Shown here one piece after another: positions 24,795 through 33,606 of a stretch of DNA of 64,000 nucleotides; the stretch's first letter is position 1, and each line of letters starts with the position of its first letter. The position numbers were made by a program, and so were the translations under genes. Source of the DNA: an uncultured Atopobium sp. (GTDB lineage: Bacteria; Actinomycetota; Coriobacteriia; Coriobacteriales; Atopobiaceae); assembly GCA_916715765.1 (NCBI GenBank), contig CAKAPG010000001.1, positions 112,966 to 176,965 of the forward strand, read 5' to 3'. The notes beneath the pieces were generated by a model. The model was not told the origin of the DNA and ran no database searches. It worked only from the letters and a program-made list of their open reading frames with translations.

Positions 24795-25822
24795 TGGTGG
24801 ACAATACGCGCGATTCCAAAAAGCCTACCTCCAGGATTGATGCTGACTCTCAGCTTAATGCTGAAGAAACAGGTAGTGTTGGAATTGATAGACAGATAGA
24901 AAAGCTGGAGATTCGCCGCTCAATTAAAGAGCTGCAACGATCCGCTGGTAACCTTATGGGCCAGCGAGTCCGTGGCGTTACCGAAAAGCTTTTGACCAGA
25001 ACTCTGTCTGGCGTAGTCTATGCAGCTATTGTGCTTGCTGCTCTGTTTGTGGGAAAAGAAGCCACCATTGTTTTGATTGCTGGTATGGGATGGCTGTGCT
25101 GCTCTGAGTTCTTCCACATTTGTCGTATGGGTGGACGTATGCCAAACGAGCCTCTTGGCCTTGTCTTCTCGCTTATTTTCCCCATAATCGCGTATTTTGG
25201 TCACGTCTTTCCGTTGGCATTCTCCCTGCTTTTGATTATTCTTTGTGGCCTTTGGTATGTCCTTACTCCGCGAGCAAACCTTGCAGACGTGGCTGTTACG
25301 GCTTTTGGACCTCTGTATACATCGCTCTCACTTTCAACGGTGGTACTGCTAAGGTCAACTGAGCCTAGTTTTTCTATTCCTTGGATTACGCTAGCCGTCA
25401 TGCTCTCTGTTTGGGCTAACGATTCTTTTGCGTATTTGTTTGGATCTAAATTTGGCAAGCATAAACTGGCGCCAAGAATTTCTCCAAATAAGAGCTGGGA
25501 AGGCTTCTACGGTGGTCTTCTTGGCTCAATGCTGGTGTGGTTCTTGATTGCCGTGTTTGGTGCAATTGATATGAATCCACTGTTTGCGCTGCTCTTTGGC
25601 GTAACTGAGGGTATTTTCTCCGTTGTGGGAGACCTCTTTGAGTCTCGTATTAAGCGAGGAGTAGGTCTCAAGGATTCCGGTTCAATTATGCCTGGTCATG
25701 GGGGCCTGCTTGATAGAACCGATTCGATGATTTTTGGAACTATGGCGGCGTTTCTTCTCTTCCAGCTTGCCGTGCTCTTTAGCCAGGTCAAGCTACCTAT
25801 TGCGCTGCCGTTTGGAGCATAG
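24794..25822 (+). CDS. cdsA: phosphatidate cytidylyltransferase
   Basis: CdsA makes CDP-diacylglycerol, the precursor of phospholipids, in the membrane. About eight transmembrane segments follow a soluble N-terminal extension of roughly 75 residues. The CDP-alcohol synthase signature is intact: FESRIKRGVGLKDSGSIMPGHGGLLDR. The GTG start overlaps the uppS stop by one base. The 342 residues exceed the usual 270 because of the extension. Confidence 0.93.
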   Translation: MVDNTRDSKKPTSRIDADSQLNAEETGSVGIDRQIEKLEIRRSIKELQRSAGNLMGQRVRGVTEKLLTRTLSGVVYAAIVLAALFVGKEATIVLIAGMGWLCCSEFFHICRMGGRMPNEPLGLVFSLIFPIIAYFGHVFPLAFSLLLIILCGLWYVLTPRANLADVAVTAFGPLYTSLSLSTVVLLRSTEPSFSIPWITLAVMLSVWANDSFAYLFGSKFGKHKLAPRISPNKSWEGFYGGLLGSMLVWFLIAVFGAIDMNPLFALLFGVTEGIFSVVGDLFESRIKRGVGLKDSGSIMPGHGGLLDRTDSMIFGTMAAFLLFQLAVLFSQVKLPIALPFGA

Positions 25823-25825
25823 GTT

Positions 25826-27013
25826 TTGAGCATTTTTGAAGACACTGCGCCTCGTGCTGCTAGGCATGAGCCTTTACGTGTTGCTGTCCTTGGAGCTTCG
25901 GGTTCTGTGGGCATGCAGACGCTTGATGTATGTCGCCATTTCCCGCAAAAGGTGCAGGTAGTTGCTCTTGCGGTGAGGTCGTCAGCTGAGTTTGCCGTGA
26001 AGGCAGCAAATGAGTTCAACTGCAAATATGTTGCTTTTGCCGATGCAAGTGTCAAGGGCAACGTTCTTCTCGACGCACTGCCTCAAGGCTGCAAGGCAAG
26101 CTTTGGTCCCGAGGCAGTTCAGGCGCTTGCTGAGCTGGATGAGGTTGACTGCGTAGTCAACGCAGTGGTGGGAGAGGCTGGTATTTACGCTGGTCTGGCC
26201 GCGGTGAAGGCTGGCAAAGTGCTGGCTTACGCTAACAAGGAATCAATTGTTGTTGGCGGAGACCTCCTGATGCCTCTGGTCAAGCCTGGTCAGCTCATCC
26301 CCGTTGATTCTGAGCACAGCGCCATCTTCCAGTGCCTTATTGGCGAGAAACCCGCTGATATTCATAGAATTTGGCTTACCTGCTCTGGTGGTCCGTTCTT
26401 CGGATATTCTCGTGAGCAGCTCAAACACGTTTCGGCCGACGACGCCTTGGCACATCCAACCTGGAAGATGGGTGCCAAGATTACCATCGACTGCGCCACG
26501 CTCATGAATAAGGGCCTTGAGCTCATTGAGGCTCATCACCTCTTTGACACTCCAATGGATAAGCTTGAGGTGTTGGTACATCGCCAGAGTCGCATTCATT
26601 CTATGGTTGAGTTTGTTGACGGCTCTGTTAAGGCACAGCTCGGAGCCTCTGATATGAGGCTGCCTATCCAGTATGCCCTCAGCTATCCTCATCGCTGGCC
26701 GGCAATTGTTCAGGCAGTTGAGTGGCAAGAAACCGCTCCTCTCACAGGCGATTATGCTGACGAGAAGACCTTTGGATGCCTAGCTCTTGCTCGTCATGCA
26801 GGAACTGTTGGCGGAACGCTTCCATGCATCATGAACGCTGCTAATGAAGTTGCTAACCATGCATTTAGACGAGGAAGATGTTCATTTCTTGATATTGAGC
26901 GCATTGTTGCAGAGACTATGAATGCCTCTGAAGTTCAAAGGGTAGAAAACCTTCAACAATTGACGCTTGTAGACGCAGAAGCACGAGCTTTAGCTCGATC
27001 TTTTGTGGGATAG
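25826..27013 (+). CDS. dxr: 1-deoxy-D-xylulose 5-phosphate reductoisomerase
   Basis: DXR catalyses the first committed step of the MEP isoprenoid pathway with NADPH. The nucleotide-binding GASGSVGMQTLDV and the substrate regions ANKESIVVGG, PVDSEHSAIFQCL and LTCSGGPF are clear. The predicted start is TTG at 25826, with GGAG nine to twelve bases upstream. The 395 residues are typical. It sits between cdsA and the rseP-type protease in the common order. Confidence 0.94.
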   Translation: MSIFEDTAPRAARHEPLRVAVLGASGSVGMQTLDVCRHFPQKVQVVALAVRSSAEFAVKAANEFNCKYVAFADASVKGNVLLDALPQGCKASFGPEAVQALAELDEVDCVVNAVVGEAGIYAGLAAVKAGKVLAYANKESIVVGGDLLMPLVKPGQLIPVDSEHSAIFQCLIGEKPADIHRIWLTCSGGPFFGYSREQLKHVSADDALAHPTWKMGAKITIDCATLMNKGLELIEAHHLFDTPMDKLEVLVHRQSRIHSMVEFVDGSVKAQLGASDMRLPIQYALSYPHRWPAIVQAVEWQETAPLTGDYADEKTFGCLALARHAGTVGGTLPCIMNAANEVANHAFRRGRCSFLDIERIVAETMNASEVQRVENLQQLTLVDAEARALARSFVG

Positions 27014-27020
27014 GAATTTT

Positions 27021-28391
27021 GTGAATTTGTTAGCTATTCTTTCACCAATTTTTTGGGGACTCTTGGTCCTCTCGCTCCTTGTATTTGTTCACGAGGCTGG
27101 TCATTACGGTATGGCTCGCCTGTGTGGCGTCCGTGTTACTGAGTTCTTCTTGGGCATGCCGTTCAAGTACAAGCTTTCTCATAAGAGTAAAAAATACGGT
27201 ACTGAGGTTGGAGTAACACCGCTTCTTTTTGGTGGCTATACCCGCATCTGTGGTATGGAAGGCCAGCTTGACGAGCTCCTGCCTCAGGCTCTGATGAGTG
27301 TTCAGGAAGCAGGCTCACTTGAGGTTGGCATGCTTGCCGCAAAACTTAACTGCGAGGATGACCGCGCTTATAATCTGCTGTACACCCTTGCAGACTGGGG
27401 CTCCATTGAGCTTGTCAAAGAGTCTGAGTCAAACGAGCTGACACATATTACGTTCCAGACTCTTGCACGAGACGCTGAGCTGCGCTGTGAGTATGACCGT
27501 GGTCACAATTTTGAGCAGGAAGGCTCAACGGCAGCAGGGGAGTCTCGTGTTCCACAGATGTCCGCCGATGAGTTCTTTGCTCAAGAAAAAGCTCATACGT
27601 ATGTTGGTGTAAATGTTCCCAAGCGCCTGCTCATGATTTTGGGCGGACCCTTGGTCAACATTGCGTTGGCCTTTGTGCTTGTTGTGGGCTCTTTGATGTT
27701 TGTTGGCGTTCCTGCAGCTCAAAACAAGGCTCAGCTGGGCTCTGTTGAATCTGGCTCTCTTGCTGCTATTTCAGGCCTTACTGCCGGAGACACTATTCTT
27801 ACCTTTAACAAGGTAGAGGTACATACCTGGGAAGACCTTACTGCTGCTATCAAAGATGCAATGTCCAATGGAGGCAAGGATATCCCTGTCACGTATGAGC
27901 GCAATGGCATTCAACTTGAAACTACCATTAAACCTGTTTTGCGTCCTGACGATAAAATCATCGGCGTGACACCTGTCATGACCACCTATCACTTCTCGTT
28001 TATTGACGCATCAGCTGCAGCTGTATCGTATGCTGCACAGGTTGGACAGTTTGCGCTTAGACTGCTCATCCCAACGCAGACCATGGAAGTTCTCAATCAG
28101 TCGTCTTCTGTTGTGGGAATTTCTGTGATGGCTTCAGAAGCTGCTGCAGAGGGTTTCTCGACCCTTATTATGCTGGTAGCAGCTATTTCTATGTCACTTG
28201 GCTTTATGAATCTTTTGCCCATTCCACCACTTGATGGCGGAAGGATTCTAATTGAGGTTATTCAGGTGATTATTAGAAAGCCTCTGTCTATCAAAGTTCA
28301 AAACATTTTGTCGTACATCGGACTGGCATTTTTCCTGTTTGTGTTTGTTGTTGCACTGAGAAACGATATTCTGCATTTACTTTTTAGGTAG
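27021..28391 (+). CDS. rseP: RseP-type site-2 metalloprotease with inserted domain
   Basis: This intramembrane zinc protease family cleaves membrane-bound regulators or signal-peptide remnants. HEAGH (His24, Glu25, His28) lies in the first transmembrane helix. A PDZ domain (SGLTAGDTILTFNKVEVHTW) lies near residues 245-300 and NLLPIPPLDGG near 400. Between GGYTRICGMEG and VPKRLLMILGGP is an extra stretch of about 110 residues (82-190) that reads like a winged helix (LEVGMLAAKLNC...LLYTLADWGSIELV). The GTG at 27021 has AGGA upstream and is preferred to TTG 27003. The length is 456 residues. Confidence 0.9.
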   Translation: MNLLAILSPIFWGLLVLSLLVFVHEAGHYGMARLCGVRVTEFFLGMPFKYKLSHKSKKYGTEVGVTPLLFGGYTRICGMEGQLDELLPQALMSVQEAGSLEVGMLAAKLNCEDDRAYNLLYTLADWGSIELVKESESNELTHITFQTLARDAELRCEYDRGHNFEQEGSTAAGESRVPQMSADEFFAQEKAHTYVGVNVPKRLLMILGGPLVNIALAFVLVVGSLMFVGVPAAQNKAQLGSVESGSLAAISGLTAGDTILTFNKVEVHTWEDLTAAIKDAMSNGGKDIPVTYERNGIQLETTIKPVLRPDDKIIGVTPVMTTYHFSFIDASAAAVSYAAQVGQFALRLLIPTQTMEVLNQSSSVVGISVMASEAAAEGFSTLIMLVAAISMSLGFMNLLPIPPLDGGRILIEVIQVIIRKPLSIKVQNILSYIGLAFFLFVFVVALRNDILHLLFR

Positions 28392-28398
28392 TGATTTT

Positions 28399-29472
28399 AT
28401 GTCTGAGATTGCTCGCACAAAGACGCATCCCGTTATGGTTGGATCTGTCCAGGTTGGCGGCGGCGCTCCCGTTTCCGTTCAGTCTATGTGCACCACTAAA
28501 ACAGACGATCCAGACGCAACGCTCCTTCAGATCAAGGGGCTTGCTGAGGCAGGGTGCGAGATTATCCGTGTGGCAATTCCTGATGCAAAGGCCTTGGATG
28601 GCTTTGAAGAGATTTGCAAATACTCGCCACTTCCTGTTGTTGCCGATATTCACTTTGACTATAAGCTGGCGCTTGAAGCTGCAAAGCGAGGTGCGGCAGC
28701 TCTTCGTATTAACCCAGGAAACATTGGCTCCATGGAGCGCGTTGATGCTGTCATTGAGGCAGCTAAAGAGGCACATATTCCAATTAGAATTGGCGTTAAC
28801 GCAGGCTCTCTTGCTAAAGAATTTGATACAAGACAGGATATGACCCTTGTCGAGAAACTCGTGGCATCGTCAAAGTCATTTGTAGAGCACTTTTCTTCTC
28901 GCGGTTTTGACAACATTGTTTTGTCTGCAAAAGCTCACGATGTTCCTACTACGCTTGCGGTATATCGAGCGCTTTCCAAGGTGCTTCCACAGATTCCTCT
29001 GCATGTAGGCGTTACAGAAGCTGGCGCGTTAAGACAAGGAACGGTAAAGAATTCTGCTGCGGTGGGCATTTTGCTTGAGAGCGGTATTGGCGATACCATG
29101 CGCCTTTCTCTGACAGCCGATCCCGTAGAAGAAGTCCACGTAGCATGGGAGCTTCTGGCAGCTCTTGGCATGCGTCGCATTAAGCCAGAGCTTGTAAGCT
29201 GTCCTACGTGCGGCAGGTGTGGCGTTGACATGATTCCTATTGCAGAAGAAGTTACCAAGCGTCTGGATGGCGTTCGTGCTCCAATTTCTGTAGCAGTCAT
29301 GGGTTGTGTTGTTAACGGACCTGGTGAGGCCAGGGGCGTTGACCTTGGCGTTGCCTGTGGCAAAGGCCAGGCTGTGTTGTTTGAAAACGGCAATCCTATT
29401 AGAAAAGTGCCTGAAGATAAGATTGTTGATGAGCTATTCGCCGAAATCGAGAATCGTTTTGGCAAAAAATAA
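28399..29472 (+). CDS. ispG: (E)-4-hydroxy-3-methylbut-2-enyl-diphosphate synthase
   Basis: IspG is a 4Fe-4S enzyme near the end of the MEP pathway. Cluster ligands appear as CPTCGRCGVD, with the third cysteine in MGCVVNGPGEARG. The TIM-barrel start PVMVGSVQVGGGAPVSVQSMC is typical. The 357 residues are normal. It follows the protease gene by 7 bases, so dxr, the protease and ispG are probably one operon. Confidence 0.95.
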   Translation: MSEIARTKTHPVMVGSVQVGGGAPVSVQSMCTTKTDDPDATLLQIKGLAEAGCEIIRVAIPDAKALDGFEEICKYSPLPVVADIHFDYKLALEAAKRGAAALRINPGNIGSMERVDAVIEAAKEAHIPIRIGVNAGSLAKEFDTRQDMTLVEKLVASSKSFVEHFSSRGFDNIVLSAKAHDVPTTLAVYRALSKVLPQIPLHVGVTEAGALRQGTVKNSAAVGILLESGIGDTMRLSLTADPVEEVHVAWELLAALGMRRIKPELVSCPTCGRCGVDMIPIAEEVTKRLDGVRAPISVAVMGCVVNGPGEARGVDLGVACGKGQAVLFENGNPIRKVPEDKIVDELFAEIENRFGKK

Positions 29473-29512
29473 GTAAACTATACGTATTACTTCATATTGA
29501 AAGGAAACTACC

Positions 29513-31228
29513 TTGAAGCACTGGATGCGCATGTCTTCTTTGTATGCACCAACACTCAAAGAAGACCCAGCTGAGGCTGTACTTGCAAGTCACCGCCTGC
29601 TCCTTCGTGCTGGCATGATTAGAAAGACCGCTGCGGGTCTTTACTCTTATCTGCCACTTGCATGGCGCTCTCTTTTAAAGATTGAGGCCATCATTCGCGA
29701 TGAGATGGACGGTATTGGTGCTCAGGAGATTCTTGTTCCTATTATGACTCCAGCTGAGCTCTGGGAAGAGTCTGGTCGTTGGGATGTCTATGGTGATGAG
29801 CTCATGCGTATGCATGACCGTCATGATCGTCAGTTTGCTCTTGGCCCAACTCACGAGGAAACCTTCACAGACCTTATTAGAAATGAGCTCAAGAGCTATA
29901 AGCAGCTTCCTGTAACGCTTTATCAGATTCAGGATAAGTTCCGTGACGAGCGTCGTCCACGCTTTGGTCTTATGCGCGGCCGTGAGTTCATTATGAAAGA
30001 CGGATATTCCTTCTCGGCAAATCAAGAGTCGCTGCAAGAGTGCTATGACCAGGAGAAGGTTGCTTACCAGAACGTTTGTGACCGTACGCGTCTTAAGGCT
30101 CTGCAGGTAGTTGCTGACTCTGGTCAGATTGGTGGAGACACCTCTGTTGAGTTTATGGCGCTGGCAGAGGCTGGCGAGGCAAGCCTAGTCTACTGCGATT
30201 GCGGCTATGCTGCAGATACTGAGGCAGCTGCAGCAAAGATCAACGTAGAAGAGCGTGAGTCTGGCAAGATGTGTGAGATTCACACTCCTGGCATTGGCTC
30301 CATTGATGATGTTGCTGAGTTCCTTCACGTTTCACCAGCAGCAACTCGCAAGGCTCTTGCACTTGTTGACGGAAACGGTAAGCCAGTTGTGTGCTTTGTT
30401 CCAGGTACTCATGAGCTCAATGAGGTTAAGGCTGAGCACGTCTTTGGTGACTATCACATGATGACCGATGAAGAGCTTGAAGAGCATGGCCTCATCAAGG
30501 GCTTCATTGGACCTGTTGGTCTACCTGAGGGTATCCGCGTTGTTGGAGACCTCTCCCTTGAGGATACTCAGTGGTGGCTTTGCGGTGCTAATAAGGCAGA
30601 CTATCACCTTGATCACGTTGAGCTTGGTCGTGACTTTGAGATTAACGAGTGGAAAGACCTTGTCACTTCTCAGGAGGGCGATATTTGTCCTGAGTGTGGT
30701 CTTCCTCTACATGCCGCTCGCGGTATTGAGGTTGGTCAGGTCTTCCAGCTTGGCACCAAGTACTCTTCAGCTCTTAACGCTACTTTCACCGACGAAAACG
30801 GCGAGGACAAGCCTCTGGTTATGGGCTGCTACGGCATTGGTGTTTCCAGGCTGCTTGCTGCTGTGGTTGAGCAATACAATGACGAGAAAGGCATCAAGTG
30901 GCCAGTCTCTGTTGCTCCTTATGAGGTTTCTGTTCTTTGTCTCTCTGACAAAGACCCGGAGATTTGGGATGCTGCTGGTGCAGTTGCTGACGCCTGTATT
31001 GCTGCTGGTCTTGAGACTGTTGTTGATGATCGTGCAGAGCGTCCTGGTGTTAAGTTTGCAGATGCAGATCTTATTGGTTTCCCATGGCAGGTTATTGTGG
31101 GCAAGAAGGGCGTTGCTAACGGAATCGCAGAAGTCAAAGAGCGTGCTACTGGCGAGCGCTTTGAGGTTGCCCTTGATGAGGTTGCCTCTTGGCTGGCAGA
31201 GAAGATTCTTCCAGAGCGTGAGCTTTAA
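29513..31228 (+). CDS. proS: prolyl-tRNA synthetase (bacterial type with editing domain)
   Basis: ProRS charges tRNA(Pro). Class II motif 2 is RDERRPRFGLMRGREFIMKDGYSF, and the motif 3 region has CYGIGVSRLLAAV. The editing insertion spans about residues 230-400 (VCFVPGTHELNEVK, DLSLEDTQWWLCGANKADYH). The predicted start is TTG at 29513 behind GAAAGGA; ATG 29525 is an alternative. The 571 residues are typical. It converges with the ZIP gene over a shared hairpin. Confidence 0.95.
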   Translation: MKHWMRMSSLYAPTLKEDPAEAVLASHRLLLRAGMIRKTAAGLYSYLPLAWRSLLKIEAIIRDEMDGIGAQEILVPIMTPAELWEESGRWDVYGDELMRMHDRHDRQFALGPTHEETFTDLIRNELKSYKQLPVTLYQIQDKFRDERRPRFGLMRGREFIMKDGYSFSANQESLQECYDQEKVAYQNVCDRTRLKALQVVADSGQIGGDTSVEFMALAEAGEASLVYCDCGYAADTEAAAAKINVEERESGKMCEIHTPGIGSIDDVAEFLHVSPAATRKALALVDGNGKPVVCFVPGTHELNEVKAEHVFGDYHMMTDEELEEHGLIKGFIGPVGLPEGIRVVGDLSLEDTQWWLCGANKADYHLDHVELGRDFEINEWKDLVTSQEGDICPECGLPLHAARGIEVGQVFQLGTKYSSALNATFTDENGEDKPLVMGCYGIGVSRLLAAVVEQYNDEKGIKWPVSVAPYEVSVLCLSDKDPEIWDAAGAVADACIAAGLETVVDDRAERPGVKFADADLIGFPWQVIVGKKGVANGIAEVKERATGERFEVALDEVASWLAEKILPEREL

Positions 31229-31233
31229 ATAAG

Positions 31234-31258
31234 AGCGCCTGGTTATTAACCAAGCGCT
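31234..31258. terminator. hairpin between convergent proS and ZIP genes
   Basis: AGCGC-c-TGGTT / AACCA-a-GCGCT forms a symmetric stem with one mismatch and an ATT loop. It overlaps the last codons of the ZIP gene and lies just after proS. No long T-run follows on either side, so its efficiency is uncertain. Confidence 0.5.
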
Positions 31259-32034
31259 ACATCAAGAGTCATCATTACGGTAAAGCCTAATGCGAAGGCA
31301 AGTACTCCAACGTTTGAGTGCTTGCCTTCGCTCATTTCTGGAATAAGTTCTTCTACTACTACATACATCATGGCGCCTGCTGCAAAACTCAGTAGGTAGG
31401 GAAGAACTGGAATAACAAGCTCTGCTGCAAGAATAGTAAGTACTGCTCCAATAGGCTCAACTATGCCAGATAAAATTCCCAAGATGAGGGACTTGCCTTT
31501 AGAGGTACCTCCTGCATGGAGAGGCATAGAGATGATGGCGCCTTCAGGAAAGTTCTGAATAGCAATGCCAACTGCTAAAGCCATAGCACCTGCATAGGTA
31601 ATATTTGAGTTGCCCGAAACCCATCCAGCAAAAACAACACCAACTGCCATTCCTTCAGGAATGTTGTGGAGCGTTACTGCTAACGCCATAAGCGTTGATT
31701 TTTGCCAGCTTGTCTTAATACCTTCAGCCTCATCGTCTGTCTCGCCCAGGTGAAGGTGGGGGATTACATGGTCAAGGAGCAGCAAGAAAAGAGTGCCTAC
31801 CCAAAACCCAACTACCGCGGGAACAAAAGCAAACTGCCCCATAGCTTCAGAGGATTCAATAGCTGGGATCAATAAACTCCAGATAGAAGCAGCAACCATG
31901 ACGCCAGCGGCAAAGCCCGTAAGAGCACGCTCTACCGTGCGATTCAGGGCCTTCTTCATAAACAGTACCATCGCTGCACCCAGCGAAGTTCCTGCAAAAG
32001 GAATCAAAATTCCTTGTACTAGTTCTATATTCAT
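31246..32034 (-). CDS. ZIP family metal (zinc) transporter
   Basis: An integral membrane importer of divalent metals, similar to ZupT. Eight hydrophobic segments are visible. The metal-binding helices carry HNIPEGMAVGVVF, NFPEGAIISMPLHAGG and MMYVVVEELIPEM. A short cytoplasmic loop with HLHLGETDDE lies near the middle. The ATG at 32034 follows GGGAG by six bases, giving 262 residues. It is one of the few - strand genes and stands alone upstream of the tRNA cluster. Confidence 0.9.
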   Translation of the reverse strand: MNIELVQGILIPFAGTSLGAAMVLFMKKALNRTVERALTGFAAGVMVAASIWSLLIPAIESSEAMGQFAFVPAVVGFWVGTLFLLLLDHVIPHLHLGETDDEAEGIKTSWQKSTLMALAVTLHNIPEGMAVGVVFAGWVSGNSNITYAGAMALAVGIAIQNFPEGAIISMPLHAGGTSKGKSLILGILSGIVEPIGAVLTILAAELVIPVLPYLLSFAAGAMMYVVVEELIPEMSEGKHSNVGVLAFALGFTVMMTLDVALG

Positions 32035-32158
32035 CAAAAACTCCCAGTTAGTGTTATTTAAGAGTAATCATTACTACTTGTGTACCCAGGAAACTTTATG
32101 CAAATTCGTTTTATATACAACCAATTAGAAAATTGTCGAGAAAAACAGAGCTTTGGTT

Positions 32159-32167
32159 TGCTATAGT
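32159..32167 (+). promoter_or_regulatory. predicted tRNA-Ala promoter (extended -10)
   Basis: TGCTATAGT lies 19 bases before the tRNA-Ala gene. No good -35 is visible at 17 bases. Confidence 0.45.
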
Positions 32168-32185
32168 ATTTCCCGCACCACGTTC

Positions 32186-32261
32186 GGGGAATTAGCTCAG
32201 CTGGGAGAGCGCATGACTGGCAGTCATGAGGTCAGGGGTTCGATCCCCCTATTCTCCACCA
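32186..32261 (+). tRNA. tRNA-Ala (GGC)
   Basis: The acceptor stem GGGGAAT / ATTCTCC closes with encoded ACCA. The anticodon arm CATGA-CTGGCAG-TCATG presents GGC. The T-arm GGTTCGATCC is intact. Confidence 0.95.
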
Positions 32262-32270
32262 CGCATTCTG

Positions 32271-32296
32271 GCGGCGGCATCAGTCGCCGCTTTTTT
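32271..32296 (+). terminator. Rho-independent terminator after tRNA-Ala
   Basis: GCGGCG / CGCCGC stem with an 8-base loop, followed by six T. Confidence 0.85.
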
Positions 32297-32301
32297 CTTA
32301 C

Positions 32302-32377
32302 GGGCTCATGGCGCAACGGTTAGCGCAGGGGACTCATAATCCCTGGGTTGGGGGTTCAAATCCCTCTGGGCCCACCA
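32302..32377 (+). tRNA. tRNA with CAT anticodon (elongator Met or Ile2)
   Basis: The acceptor GGGCTCA pairs with TGGGCCC, and ACCA is encoded. The anticodon arm GGGGA-CTCATAA-TCCCT presents CAT. The sequence alone does not settle whether this is elongator tRNA-Met or the lysidine-modified tRNA-Ile. The CTCATAA loop occurs in both, and the lack of the initiator features (a 1-72 mismatch, three G-C pairs in the anticodon stem) makes initiator tRNA unlikely. Confidence 0.88.
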
Positions 32378-32386
32378 AATACACAT

Positions 32387-32420
32387 GTGGCGAGAAACCC
32401 TTTGGTTTTCTCGCCATTTC
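32387..32420 (+). terminator. terminator built from an inverted GGCGAGAA/TTCTCGCC pair
   Basis: TGGCGAGAAA pairs with TTTTCTCGCCA and is followed by TTTCTTTT. The arms contain exact copies of the repeated octamer at 32389 and 32408. Confidence 0.85.
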
Positions 32421-32517
32421 TTTTACCGAAACTCTCTACCGTTCAATGATTCGATTACTTAATTTATATAAAAGACGGGTACAATAGCCAAAGTTATATT
32501 TGATAGATAGGGGATAT

Positions 32518-32895
32518 ATGACTCCTGAGACTCGCAAAATGAAGCTCTTTAGTCTGGCACTTTTGATTGGCGGACTTTTGGGCCTGGTAAACGTTGGTGT
32601 TCTTGTAATTGGTGCTGGTCCATCACTTGATTCCGCTCTTCTTTTACTTGCAAGTATGATCTCGCTTCTAACTGGTGGTTATGCAGCTAGAGAGGCAAAT
32701 GTTCCCAATAGAGCTGTTGCTGCCTATCCAATGATTTTTGGCTCGTGCGTGGTTTTGGCTGTTACTGTTGTGGGTCAGTTGATTTTGACTCCTTCTGTAA
32801 CGTTGCAGTTCATTGAGCTGTTTGCACTATTGGCAATGGCAAGCGCTGTTGCTCGAGGATCTCATAAAGTCAAAAAATCTCTCGAAGCCAAGTAA
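32518..32895 (+). CDS. small membrane protein, unknown
   Basis: I do not recognise this 125-residue protein. Four hydrophobic segments of 18-22 residues are visible (about 10-32, 38-53, 70-90 and 95-112). A short basic tail ends in KKSLEAK. The ATG at 32518 follows AGGGGAT. It is followed 67 bases later by another small four-segment membrane protein. Both lie between tRNA genes, and no link to a function can be drawn from the neighbours. Confidence 0.7.
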   Translation: MTPETRKMKLFSLALLIGGLLGLVNVGVLVIGAGPSLDSALLLLASMISLLTGGYAAREANVPNRAVAAYPMIFGSCVVLAVTVVGQLILTPSVTLQFIELFALLAMASAVARGSHKVKKSLEAK

Positions 32896-32962
32896 GTTGT
32901 TTTATTGCTCTAACTCCGCTTGTATACGGTTTTCTTTGTGAACTGACTTGTTGGGGGTTTGT

Positions 32963-33370
32963 ATGGATCGCGGAACTAAGTTGATGATGGCGCTTTCCTC
33001 TATGCTTGGTGCACTTGGCGTTGCTGGAATTGTCATCTTTGCCTTCTCAGTTGGCTATGGTCGTTTCTCTTCAAGCATGATTGTGCTTCTGCTGTGCAGC
33101 TTAATGGCAGTTTATTGCTGCTATATTCTTCAGAAATGCATCAGCTTGGCTAAAGACTTTGAGAAAACCCACGGCATTGTCCGTCTTGTAGCCGGCGTTG
33201 TGCTCATTCTCTTTACTATCGAATGGGTCTTTGTTTCGCAGCTTGCTTCTCAGCCAATGGTAATTGCACCAATGATCCTTCAGCTTATCTTCCTGGGAAT
33301 TATTCTTGTTCAGATGAATAAAGCTGTGTCTACATATTCACCGTCAAAAAAGTCAAAAGCTAGAAATTAG
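32963..33370 (+). CDS. small membrane protein, unknown
   Basis: This 135-residue protein is not recognised. Hydrophobic segments lie at about 8-30, 36-56, 75-97 and 100-118. A Ser/Lys-rich basic tail follows (SPSKKSKARN). The ATG at 32963 follows TGGGGGTT. It resembles the preceding gene in size and layout but not in obvious sequence. tRNA-Val starts 31 bases after the stop. Confidence 0.68.
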   Translation: MDRGTKLMMALSSMLGALGVAGIVIFAFSVGYGRFSSSMIVLLLCSLMAVYCCYILQKCISLAKDFEKTHGIVRLVAGVVLILFTIEWVFVSQLASQPMVIAPMILQLIFLGIILVQMNKAVSTYSPSKKSKARN

Positions 33371-33401
33371 CGTCATTGTTTGTTATTATTGCAAGTCGTT
33401 C

Positions 33402-33476
33402 GGGCGATTGGCTCAGGGGTAGAGCACTTCCTTCACACGGAAGGGGTCGCTGGTTCAAATCCAGCATCGCCCACCA
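33402..33476 (+). tRNA. tRNA-Val (CAC)
   Basis: The acceptor GGGCGAT pairs with ATCGCCC, and ACCA is encoded. The anticodon arm CTTCC-TTCACAC-GGAAG presents CAC. An extended -10 (TGTTATTAT, 33381-33389) lies just upstream. Confidence 0.95.
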
Positions 33477-33485
33477 TAGAAATTT

Positions 33486-33512
33486 AAAGGCCTAGGTAAC
33501 TGGGCCTTTTTG
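33486..33512 (+). terminator. Rho-independent terminator after tRNA-Val
   Basis: AAAGGCC / GGCCTTT stem with a 10-base loop, followed by T residues. Confidence 0.8.
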
Positions 33513-33606
33513 TTAGTAATTAGTTACGACAATGGCAAATATGAGGCGTCATGCATCACGTTTTAGGACTTCCCTCATATACTTGAATTATAGGAAAGGG
33601 GAGACC

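Noticed and set aside
29473..29512. T-box or other riboswitch before proS
   Set aside because: The gap is 40 bases and contains just a ribosome-binding site.
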